Shown: positions 45,365-52,323 of the stretch, piece after piece | How the letters are laid out: every line of letters starts with the position of its first letter | Numbering within the stretch: position 1 is the stretch's first letter | Assembly (NCBI GenBank): GCA_946811185.2 | Contig: OX328101.1 | Span: forward strand, 27,636,122 to 27,700,121 | DNA: 64,000 nucleotides | Source of the DNA: Hippopus hippopus | Taxonomy: Eukaryota > Mollusca > Bivalvia > Cardiida > Cardiidae | Direction: 5' to 3' | The notes under the pieces: model-generated | Databases searched by the model: none | Told to the model about the DNA's origin: nothing | Seen by the model: only the letters and a program-made list of their open reading frames with translations | Program-made: the position numbers and the translations under genes

Positions 45365-45625
45365 GGCCTGCAACACGCGATATGGGGCATTCGGACATTT
45401 GCGTAAAGTGTCGTTCTGGATCAGCCTGCACACTCCACTCAGACTAATCCGAAACGACGCTATCCGTTTTTATGTAATTTTCTGTTTTGCGCGAGTTCAC
45501 TGTGGGATAAAATCTAATGTAGTCGTAAAGTGCCGTCTCGGATCAGCCTGCGCGGACTGCTCAGGCTGATTCGAGACGACACTTTACGCAAATGTCCGAA
45601 TGCCCCTTTTCGCGAATTGCAGGCC
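45365..45625 (+). repeat. MITE-B copy 8
   Basis: The first palindrome is diverged (CAGCCTGCACACTCCACTC), the second is well kept. Confidence 0.85.
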
Positions 45626-45696
45626 AAATGTAATGGAGATGTACTCGTACAAAGCACATTGTTATAACATAAACTTTCTATTTATATAAATGTCAC

Positions 45697-45923
45697 TTAC
45701 CAAACCCTTATTTCAACGACTCTGACGCGGAAAGCATGCCTTTCGGAGAACATTGTGGAAAAGGTCAGGCAGAATAGGATGGTTAACAGCGTTTTATCCC
45801 TTTTCTACAAGTTTTCTATTCTTTCCAAGACAAATCCCATCATTTAAGTTATATTTAAATTGCTGTCTGCAAATACTCTTAATTTGGAGAAATTTAATTT
45901 TATTTCGTCTGGTAAAGAGTTAA
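45697..45923 (+). repeat. MITE-D, diverged
   Basis: CTTACCAAACCCTTATTTCA start; core GGATGGTTAACAGCGTTTTA; CTGGTAAAGAGTTAACCC end. Confidence 0.65.
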
Positions 45924-46384
45924 CCCTCTTATATCCTCCACTTATATGTCTACACATACGCATACGATATCACGTATACAGAAATCTTCGTACTAAAACA
46001 TTCCCCACAAAAATCCCAAAAATTAAATATACATGTTTTATCAACGGTTTAACTACTAAATAAATTAAGTGCAAATTTCCGTCCAATGGAAAACAACACC
46101 AAGAACAAACAAGTTAGATTTAAAAGTTCTATTCCTTTGTGGGGGGGGAACTCATCGTATCGAACAATGTAGCTCTAAGATCAGACTGCATGTTCAAGGA
46201 CATCCAATTACCATATTTTTAAAGGGGGGTATTCATATTTTTATCATCAAACCCAACTTTAAGGATGTTTTATGGGTTTGAACTTAGTATAGCAGTGGTT
46301 TGAAAGCCATCAATAAATAAAAAAGTGGAGTGTGAGCAAAAAATGAATCAATGATAATCTCTTAAAGTGATACATAGCCGCTCG

Positions 46385-46520
46385 GATAATGTTCATGCTG
46401 TTGACAAGCATTTTTTCCTTTTCCCCACAATGTTATCTAGCTTTTCAAAGATATCATTTTAGCATATTTTATTTTGTCTTCTGTAAATGCTCTTCAGTAC
46501 AGCAAAGAGATTTGATCAAC
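46385..46520 (+). repeat. MITE-D, right half
   Basis: GACAAGCATTTTTTCCTTTT then TTTTGTCTTCTGTAAATGCT. Confidence 0.5.
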
Positions 46521-46879
46521 AGACCACCTAAGGTTTGCCAAATGACAATGGGATATTATGCTGATAAAGTCTCCTTCTGATGAATAAGTAACGAAGTATT
46601 TGATTGGTTCCTATGCGGGCGATTTCGACATATGGATTGAAAAACGTCTATACGAAAACAGAGATGAAGCCTCTTTCTGTTGTTTCTTCTAAATGATATG
46701 CGATTCTAACGTAAATCAAATGTAGATTTTATTTAAGTCGTTTAATCTGTTAAAGGTTGATTTTCGGATATGAAAAAATTTATATACTTATGTAACTTTT
46801 TTCTGGCAAAACATACATTGTCTCAAAAATTTTCCAACAGGCCTTTAACATAAAGAACGTTGTAGTACAAAGTAACTTA
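46521..46879. other. no gene seen
   Basis: AT-rich single-copy sequence. Confidence 0.4.
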
Positions 46880-47055
46880 AAAAGTGAGCCTGTATTCACC
46901 AATTACTCTTAAGAAAACCCTTAGTCTAATTCTCAAGAATGTTCTCAATTGAAAGTTACACAACTTATGATTGGCTAATCAGAGATTGGGTTACTTTCTA
47001 AATCTATAATGAGACTTAAAAGAAAATTTAGAATGGTTGGTGTATACGGACCCTT
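46880..47055. repeat. family G element
   Basis: CCTGTATTCACCAATTACTC start, CTTATGATTGGCTAATCAGA centre, AGAATGGTTGGTGTATACGG end. Confidence 0.65.
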
Positions 47056-47165
47056 GTACCGAAACGGTCAAGGTGGAAATAGATAATAGATAAACATGTT
47101 AAAACAATACGCTATTAAAAACCATTATGATAATAATGATATAATCATTCTCATACACAATTTGA

Positions 47166-47396
47166 CCCCTTACCACAAAATTCTGTGATTTAACTACCCT
47201 TACGGAAAAATGACATACATGTATGTTAACATAGTGAGAAGATAAGACAAGGCTGGTAACCAACGTCGTTTTCTTTTTTCCCCACAATATTTTCCATCGC
47301 TTGAAGACAAATCACACCACTTAGGGCACATTTAATTTGTTTTCTGTCAGATTTTTTCGATTTTACAAGTCTACATTTTTACGTCTGGTAAAGATA
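47166..47396 (-). repeat. MITE-D copy, left neighbour of the large element
   Basis: CCCCTTACCACAAAATTCTG start and TCTGGTAAAGATATAAA end. Confidence 0.65.
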
Positions 47397-47833
47397 TAAA
47401 TGTGTCAGACAGACAAGGAGGCATTTAACAGTTGAAATCTATATGAAACTAAACCAGCGTATTGGGAAAATTTTGGAGTCCGGTATATATTTTGAATATT
47501 GGTATTACCCACTATAAATAGAACATTTATTGTCCACCAAGGGGAGCCCAGCCTAACCATTGAGTTGGACTTAGACTTTTTTACCCTATGAATGATTTCT
47601 CTAAAAGACTGAGTACTGAGTTGGACTTAGTCTTTTTCTGCAATTATGAATGATTTCTCTGAAAGACTGAGCGCTAGGTTGGACTTAGTCTTTTTCTGAG
47701 TTTTTTCACTCTTTGGGGTGTAACTCTCTGGAGTGTAACTCTTTTGGAGTGTAACTCTTCTAAAAGAAAGAAGTTTGACAATTTGAAGAAATGACAATTT
47801 TGAAGAAAGATAGATCTTTCGTGGTAGATGGTT

Positions 47834-47873
47834 AGTCCTGAAAAGGACTGTTGGGTTAGCTCTGAAAAGAGCT
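47834..47873 (-). terminator. two histone-like 3' stem-loops in the left TIR
   Basis: On the minus strand AGCTCTTTTCAGAGCT (47,873-47,858) is followed by AGTCCTTTTCAGGACT (47,849-47,834). The CACGAAAGA element (complement of 47,815-47,823) begins 11 nt after the second stem. The same pair recurs at 47,982-48,021. Confidence 0.8.
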
Positions 47874-47981
47874 GTGACAATTTGAAGAAATGACAACTTG
47901 AAGATAGAACTTTCGTCTGACAGCTTGAAGATAGAACTTTCGTCTGGCATCTTGAAGATAGATCTTTCGTGGTAGATGGTT

Positions 47982-48021
47982 AGTCCTGAAAAGGACTGTT
48001 GGGTTAGCTCTGAAAAGAGCT
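47982..48021 (-). terminator. second stem-loop pair, left TIR inner edge
   Basis: Same two stems as at 47,834-47,873. The TIR homology ends within the upstream stem. Confidence 0.8.
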
Positions 48022-48556
48022 GTGACAATTTGAAGAAACGACAACTTGAAGATAGAACTTTCGTCTGACAGCTTGAAGATAGAACTTTCGTCTGACAGCT
48101 TGAAGATAGAACTTTAGTCTGGCATCTTGAAGATAGATCTTTCGTGGTAGATGGTTAGTCCTGAAAAGGACTGTTGGGTTAGCTCTGAAAAGAGCTGTGA
48201 CAATTTGAAGAAATGACAACTTGAAGATAGAACTTTCGTCTGACAGCTTGAAGATAGAACTTTCGTCTGACAATTTGAAGAAATGACAATTTGAAGAAAA
48301 GATAGAACTTTCGTCTGGCATCTTGAAGAAAGGTAGATCTTTCGTGGTAGATGGTTAGTCCTGAAAAGGACTGTTGGGTTAGCTCTGAAAAGAGCTGTGA
48401 CAATTTGAAGAAATGTCAACTTGAAGATAGAACTTTCGTCTGACAACTTGGAGATAGAACTTTCGTCTGACAATTTGAAGAAATGACAATTTGAAGAAAA
48501 GATAGAACTTACGTCTGACAATTTGAAGAAAGGTAGATCTTTCGTGGTAGATGGTT
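48022..48556 (-). repeat. tandem cassettes of stem-loop pairs, left side only
   Basis: Two more cassettes of about 175-200 bp extend the TIR array inward, with stem-loops at 48,157-48,172, 48,181-48,196, 48,357-48,372 and 48,381-48,396. Between them lie 24-bp repeats reading GACAACTTGAAGATAGAACT then TTCGTCT. The right end lacks this expansion. The stop-free frames of 60-135 codons here arise from the repeat and are not called as genes. Confidence 0.8.
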
Positions 48557-48572
48557 AGCCCCGAAAAGGGCT
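48557..48572 (-). terminator. histone-like stem-loop of the 48,615-48,836 gene
   Basis: The minus strand reads AGCCCTTTTCGGGGCT (one G-T pair closes the loop), 42 nt after the stop codon. An ACGAAAGA element begins 11 nt further on (48,545-48,538). A smaller TCCCTTTTAGGGA hairpin lies upstream at 48,593-48,581. Confidence 0.8.
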
Positions 48573-48614
48573 GTTGGGTGTCCCTAAAAGGGACCTGGTT
48601 TGGAGGTTGTGTTT

Positions 48615-48836
48615 TTAAGCACAACCTCCAACCTTTCTGCAGGCTGGGCAGCTACTCGCTGCCCGCCTCTTTAGCCTTTTTAGCTGCTGGCTGTCCAGGT
48701 TATACTCCAGCGAGAACGGTGGCTCGTTGTCACTATCCCAACACTCAGTCTGGGGTACAACAATCTTCTCCTTTTTTGCTTTCGCTGACAGCTGGGCAAG
48801 CTCCCAGAAATCCATATTCCTCAATGCACACTCCAT
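48615..48836 (-). CDS. small CxxC protein, 73 aa, unknown
   Basis: ATG at 48,836 is the first after a TATA box at 48,892-48,887. The protein is hydrophilic with acidic middle residues (ECWDSDNEPP), a basic QLKRLKRRAA stretch that could direct it to the nucleus, and a C-terminal SCPACRKVGGC cluster that could bind zinc. The 101-aa protein at 50.7 kb also ends in a CxxC cluster. It lies on the same strand as the neighbouring small genes, with its own E2F-type promoter and its own stem-loop, so it looks like a single-gene transcription unit. No family recognised. Confidence 0.75.
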   Translation of the reverse strand: MECALRNMDFWELAQLSAKAKKEKIVVPQTECWDSDNEPPFSLEYNLDSQQLKRLKRRAASSCPACRKVGGCA

Positions 48837-49010
48837 TTTGGCTGTAAGTCGAAGAGATGAATGATGTGCGGGAAATAACGCTGGGTTTTATAGCTTTTCA
48901 GACGGATTGAACTAGTTGACCTATGACGTCATTTTCTCCTATGTTTTTCCCGCGTCGGCGTTTCATGCTGTTTTGGCTCCAAATTAATGTTATCCAATCA
49001 GAAGCAGCGT
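48837..49010 (-). promoter_or_regulatory. class 1 promoter: CCAAT, E2F, CRE, TATA
   Basis: In transcription order: inverted CCAAT (48,998-48,994), GCGGGAAA that is TTTCCCGC on the other strand (48,946-48,953), TGACGTCA (48,924-48,931), then TATAAA (48,892-48,887) followed by ACCCAGCGTTATTTCC. Almost the same 150-bp module precedes the genes at 50,277 and 58,659. Confidence 0.75.
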
Positions 49011-49168
49011 TTTATTTCTAATGGTAAATGTTTTATTGTTGACCAATCTATAGTTTTGTTACATTTTCTTGTTCGGGTTTAGAAAAAACTAAGTTTGACT
49101 ATCCTATGACTTTTTTGATTATGAGTCTTCTGACAAAATGGAAAGAAAGATGTTTATTTAAGATAGCT

Positions 49169-49184
49169 AACCCTGAAAAGGGTT
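49169..49184 (-). terminator. histone-like stem-loop of the 46-aa gene
   Basis: The minus strand reads AACCCTTTTCAGGGTT, 24 nt after the stop at 49,209. Unlike the others, no GAAAGA element follows; instead AATAAA appears about 13 nt downstream. Confidence 0.7.
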
Positions 49185-49208
49185 GCTTTTTTGTGCAGAA
49201 TACACTTT

Positions 49209-49349
49209 TTATCCTCCCCTCTTTCTTTCGATTGATTCCATTTTATCTAGCATTTGCATCAGATGCTCAATTTCATGCCTGATATATCTGAAGCGTTCTC
49301 TTTCTTCTAACCAGAAGAGCAATGAGAGAAAAAATGTTAATCCAAACAT
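49209..49349 (-). CDS. small membrane-type protein, 46 aa, unknown
   Basis: A short open frame found by looking upstream of an otherwise orphan stem-loop. The ATG at 49,349 opens a hydrophobic segment of about 13 residues (GLTFFLSLLFWL), then a highly charged helix with heptad-like spacing (EERERFRYIRHEIEHLMQML) and a basic end. This fits a small type II membrane or signal-anchored protein. A TATAAA lies at 49,424-49,419, about 75 nt upstream, and the stem-loop lies just downstream. The full promoter / frame / stem-loop layout is the reason for calling it. No homologue recognised. Confidence 0.6.
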   Translation of the reverse strand: MFGLTFFLSLLFWLEERERFRYIRHEIEHLMQMLDKMESIERKRGG

Positions 49350-49470
49350 TGTGTGATACTGACTCAGGTTTTACGAAAGTTAATGGTGAATGAGAAAAAA
49401 TAATCAAGAGTTTACTGTTTTATATGTGCAATGGATCACTTTTTAGGCTTTTTTTTTATTTTATCCCTAT
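49350..49470 (-). promoter_or_regulatory. TATA-type promoter of the 46-aa gene
   Basis: CATATAAAACAG (TATAAA at 49,424-49,419). The E2F/CRE module of the class 1 promoters is absent. Confidence 0.5.
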
Positions 49471-49931
49471 ATCACTGAGTTGGGCATAGTTTTTCATCCT
49501 ATGAATGATTTCTCTTTCTAAATGCCTGAGCACTGTGTTGAACTTAGTTTTTTCTGCATCTATGGATGATTTCTCTTTCTAAAAGCCTGACCATTGAGTT
49601 GGACTTAGTTTTTTACCCATATGCTATTAGGATTGCTTTATTGTTTACTTCTATCCACTACTTAGCCTTTAAATGGTTTCTCTTTCTAAATGTCTGACCA
49701 TTGAGTTGGACTTAGACTTTTTTTGCATCTATGAATGATTTCTCTAAAAGACTGAGCACTGAGTTGGACTTAGACTTTTTCTGAGTTTTTTACTCTTTGG
49801 AGTGTGGGTCTTTGGAGTGTGAGTCTTTGGAGTGTAACTCTTCTAAAAGAAAGAAGTTTGACAATTTGAAGAAATGACAATTTGAAGAAAGATAGATCTT
49901 TCGTGGTAGATGGTTAGCCCTGAAAAGGGCT
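49471..49931. repeat. internal diverged copy of the TIR sequence
   Basis: Same order of motifs as the left TIR: GAGTTGG(A)C(T)TAG repeats with ATGAATGATTTCTCT, the GGAGTGTAACTCTTCTAAAA block, GACAATTTGAAGAAATGACA, ending in a stem-loop at 49,916. It is more diverged than the two ends are from each other. Confidence 0.75.
49916..49931 (-). terminator. histone-like stem-loop of the 104-aa gene
   Basis: The minus strand reads AGCCCTTTTCAGGGCT, 31 nt after the stop. CACGAAAGA (49,905-49,897) follows with 11 nt between the stem and ACGAAAGA. Confidence 0.85.
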
Positions 49932-49962
49932 GTTTTTGAGAAGGGCTGATTTTTGAAAATGT

Positions 49963-50277
49963 TTATTCAGTATCAGCATCAGTCGATTCGCTGTCTGACT
50001 CACTCCTTTCAGCGGCGATTTGCGCGCGGAAAAGACGGTCTACCTGCTCTGTTTTTGAAATAACATACTGAAAATACATTTCAAGCATGCCCTCAATAAT
50101 GAGTTCCTTCATCCGAAGGTTATAACAGAACACCCTGTTATTAGCAAGCTGAGCCCTCTCGCATCGTCTTCTCACTCCAACTAAGCGCTGTTTAAGTAAA
50201 ACGATTTGTCTCCTTGCTCTTGTTAACTTTCGCTCGGCATCCATCCAAGTGACGAGGAGTGATGGTCTTGAAGCCAT
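49963..50277 (-). CDS. small coiled-coil protein with acidic tail, 104 aa
   Basis: ATG at 50,277 lies 37 nt from its TATA box (50,319-50,314), so the leader is very short. Residues 12-45 are strongly basic and helical (RKLTRARRQIVLLKQR, then VGVRRRCERAQ). A middle helix (LIIEGMLEMYFQYVI) follows, and the end is a serine/acidic run (ERSESDSESTDADTE) typical of casein-kinase-II sites. It could bind nucleic acid or be a virion-type core protein, but nothing shows this directly. No family recognised. It has a class 1 promoter and a stem-loop. Confidence 0.75.
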   Translation of the reverse strand: MASRPSLLVTWMDAERKLTRARRQIVLLKQRLVGVRRRCERAQLANNRVFCYNLRMKELIIEGMLEMYFQYVISKTEQVDRLFRAQIAAERSESDSESTDADTE

Positions 50278-50430
50278 TGTGAAAATGAAATGTATGAAAA
50301 TATATCGCAGAGATTTATAGGTTTTCAGACGGATTGAACTAGCTGACCCATGACGTCATTTTCTCCTATGTTTTTCCCGCGTCGGCGTTTCATGCTGTTT
50401 TGACTCCAAATTAATGTTATCCAATCAGAA
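50278..50430 (-). promoter_or_regulatory. class 1 promoter: CCAAT, E2F, CRE, TATA
   Basis: CCAAT 50,421-50,425, TTTCCCGC 50,373-50,380, TGACGTCA 50,351-50,358, TATA 50,319-50,314. Nearly identical to the module at 48,837-49,010 from GACTCCAAATTAATGTTATC inward. Confidence 0.75.
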
Positions 50431-50627
50431 TTATCGTTGTTTTTCTAATACTAAATGTTTTATTGTTGACCAACCCGTGGTTTTGTTACATTTTTTTCTT
50501 GTTCGGGTTAGAAAAAACTAGAGTTTGACTATTCTATGACTTTTTCTGATTTTAAATCTTTTGAGTTTTGACAATTTTGAAGAAATGACAATTTTGAAAA
50601 AAGATAGAACTTTCGTGGTAGATGGGT

Positions 50628-50643
50628 AGCCCTGAAAAGGGCT
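50628..50643 (-). terminator. histone-like stem-loop of the 101-aa gene
   Basis: The minus strand reads AGCCCTTTTCAGGGCT, about 52 nt after the stop. CACGAAAGT follows, again with 11 nt between stem and ACGAAAG. Confidence 0.85.
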
Positions 50644-50695
50644 GTTTTGTTTTGGAGGCTGTGTTTTTTTCGTCTCACGTTGTTTTTTTCCACTT

Positions 50696-51001
50696 CTAAT
50701 GACAGCACCCGAAATTCGCTTGACAAATGGGGCATGCTTCAACTCTTTTTCTGATCACCATTGTCCCATTATCGAAAGTAATCTTCCTCCCAAATTTGAT
50801 ATCAACCAAAATGACATCCGGTGTTGTCTTTAATAATAGTTGAACTAATCTTTCGCCGAGATCTTTGTATGGCTGTGTTATACGTTGTAGTTGGTTTTGT
50901 TCCTCCTCTCCTACGAAATGAGTGTTTAGTTGTAATAACTGTTGACCTGCATTTAGATATTCTTGGAGAGCCTCACGTAGTTGATGATTTGTCTCCTCCA
51001 T
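50696..51001 (-). CDS. small CxxC protein, 101 aa, unknown
   Basis: ATG at 51,001 follows the leader shared with the 59,026 gene. The N-terminal 55 residues are glutamine-rich and helical (QEYLNAGQQLLQLNT). A short beta-like stretch (VILVDIKFGRKITFDNG) follows, and the protein ends in CPICQANFGCC, a possible zinc-binding cluster like that of the 73-aa protein at 48.6 kb. Cytosolic or nuclear, with no signal peptide. No family recognised. It has its own promoter (class 2) and stem-loop. Confidence 0.75.
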   Translation of the reverse strand: MEETNHQLREALQEYLNAGQQLLQLNTHFVGEEEQNQLQRITQPYKDLGERLVQLLLKTTPDVILVDIKFGRKITFDNGTMVIRKRVEACPICQANFGCCH

Positions 51002-51165
51002 TTTGATATTGCTTCCGAATATTGATACTGCTTTCGAAGTGTTCGTTAGCTGAGAGTCAAAAAATGATGATTGTATGAAAATAACGCGGGGGCTTTATAC
51101 GTTTAAGGAGGATTGAAATTTTTAAAGAGCTCGGACCTGGCAGAAAGCACATACATTTTTTTCCA
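51002..51165 (-). promoter_or_regulatory. class 2 promoter and shared leader
   Basis: TCTGCCAGGTCCGAGCTCTT leads to TATAAA (51,099-51,094) with GCCC, then CGCGTTATTTTCATAC. The leader GACTCTCAGCTAACGAACAC is followed by CGAAAGCAGTATCAATATTC. The same order is found at 58,860-59,025 on the other strand. Confidence 0.75.
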
Positions 51166-51282
51166 TGCTACGCTTCATGCTAATATAGCAAAAAAGTTAT
51201 GAGCCGATGTATGGAAAAAAATGTAGACAGAACAAGTCTTTGGGGAAAAACAGAATGAAGAGCTCTATTGTTTTTTTGAACT

Positions 51283-51292
51283 TTTATTTATT
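51283..51292 (-). terminator. polyadenylation signals (two overlapping AATAAA)
   Basis: AATAAATAAA on the minus strand, about 300 nt past the 223-codon frame. This is the nearest 3' signal for that frame and possibly for PolB. No stem-loop lies between. Confidence 0.5.
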
Positions 51293-51324
51293 GAACAGAA
51301 CTAAACAATGAAACATTTTTTTGC

Positions 51325-51550
51325 AATGCATCATAAAAATTTTCTTGACAATGAAAAAATTTCTTGACAATGAAAAAATTCACAAGGAAACATTTTTTTA
51401 CAATACAGCATAAAAAACATTTTCTTAACAATGAAAACATTCACACTGAAATATTTTTTACAATACAGCATAAAAAACATTTTCTTAACAATGAAAAAAT
51501 TCACACTGAAATATTTTTTCACAATGAAAAATCACACTGAAATATTTTTT
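51325..51550. repeat. AT-rich tandem repeat, unit about 60 bp
   Basis: ACAATACAGCATAAAAAACA and TTTTCTTAACAATGAAAA(A/C)A with TTCACACTGAAATA recur three times in the 3' region of the neighbouring gene. Confidence 0.8.
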
Positions 51551-51591
51551 CATAATGAATTATTCGCAAGGAATTTTTTTACAATTAATTT

Positions 51592-52263
51592 TTACAATGC
51601 AAATTCACAAATACCACGAGTTTCACATTTGTCTTCATATTCCGTAATGTCTTTATGCAATTGGTCATACCCCAAAAACATTGTATACTCACTGTCCATA
51701 TCGTCGAAATCTCGTAGTCCTATGAATGGAGCAACATGTCTATAAGCGTCTTTTGTTGAAAGAGCTGAATTTACTACTTCTTCTGTAACATCTCTATCAA
51801 ATAGAATATACCCTGATATGGTTTCCATTGTTTCTCCGTAGGAATGAACAGATCCTTTTTTGTAGCGTAAGTAAAAGTCAAATAGAACTGATTTCATTTT
51901 CAGAACGTTAAGAAAACTTTCTTCTGTTGTTCCTATGATAAAAAATGTCCAGCGACTTGTGGATCGAAACAGTTTACTAATAACATTGTCTTTCAAACAG
52001 CTATCTGCTAAATAAGTCTTGAGTTCGAGATCCAAACCCAAATCGTCCACCATCATCGCAATAAAGTTGATTATACCATACACTTTGTAGGACTTTTCTC
52101 CTTTTGCAATCCACTTAAACATTTTTTCGATCCAAATTTTCACACAGGAATATTTAATGTTAACCTGTGTTCGTTCATCAAGTGTATGCTGTCGAACAAA
52201 TTCTCCATAATTTTTTCGCGTAGATCTATTGGTAACGGTAACATGATTGTTATTTTTGACCAA
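51592..52263 (-). CDS. unknown protein, up to 223 codons, start unclear
   Basis: A long open frame 60 nt downstream of PolB on the same strand. A stop (TAG) lies just upstream of 52,263 and there is no ATG near the 5' end of the frame. The first in-frame ATG is at 52,122, giving 176 residues and discarding a 47-residue region that still looks coding (NYGEFVRQHTLDERTQ). Either the true start is in another exon (TATTAG before the frame could be an acceptor) or the N-terminus is broken. The protein is mixed alpha/beta with no CxxC, no membrane span and no motif I recognise. Position next to PolB suggests a replication role; that is inference only. Confidence 0.65.
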   Translation of the reverse strand: MVKNNNHVTVTNRSTRKNYGEFVRQHTLDERTQVNIKYSCVKIWIEKMFKWIAKGEKSYKVYGIINFIAMMVDDLGLDLELKTYLADSCLKDNVISKLFRSTSRWTFFIIGTTEESFLNVLKMKSVLFDFYLRYKKGSVHSYGETMETISGYILFDRDVTEEVVNSALSTKDAYRHVAPFIGLRDFDDMDSEYTMFLGYDQLHKDITEYEDKCETRGICEFAL

Positions 52264-52323
52264 CGGCTAATATTTTTTCCCGACTTACTTTGACTGATTG
52301 CTACACAACAATGTGATATAGAA

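Larger units (their letters stand above)
47511..48021 (+). repeat. left terminal inverted repeat (511 bp)
   Basis: Begins ACTATAAATAGAACATTT. It contains three GAGTTGGACTTAG(A/T)C-type repeats, three GGAGTGTAACTC(T)-type repeats and two cassettes of paired histone-like stem-loops read on the minus strand. The match to the right end stops inside the AGCTCTGAAAAGAGCT stem-loop at 48,006-48,021. Differences from the right copy include A/G near 47,672 and C/T in a T run near 47,707. Confidence 0.9.

Noticed and set aside
47627..48624. Several minus-strand frames of 60-135 codons and matching plus-strand frames at 59,570-60,061
   Set aside because: They are generated by the stem-loop and GAAGATAGAACTTTCGTCT repeats, occur in several frames at once, and have no promoter of their own.
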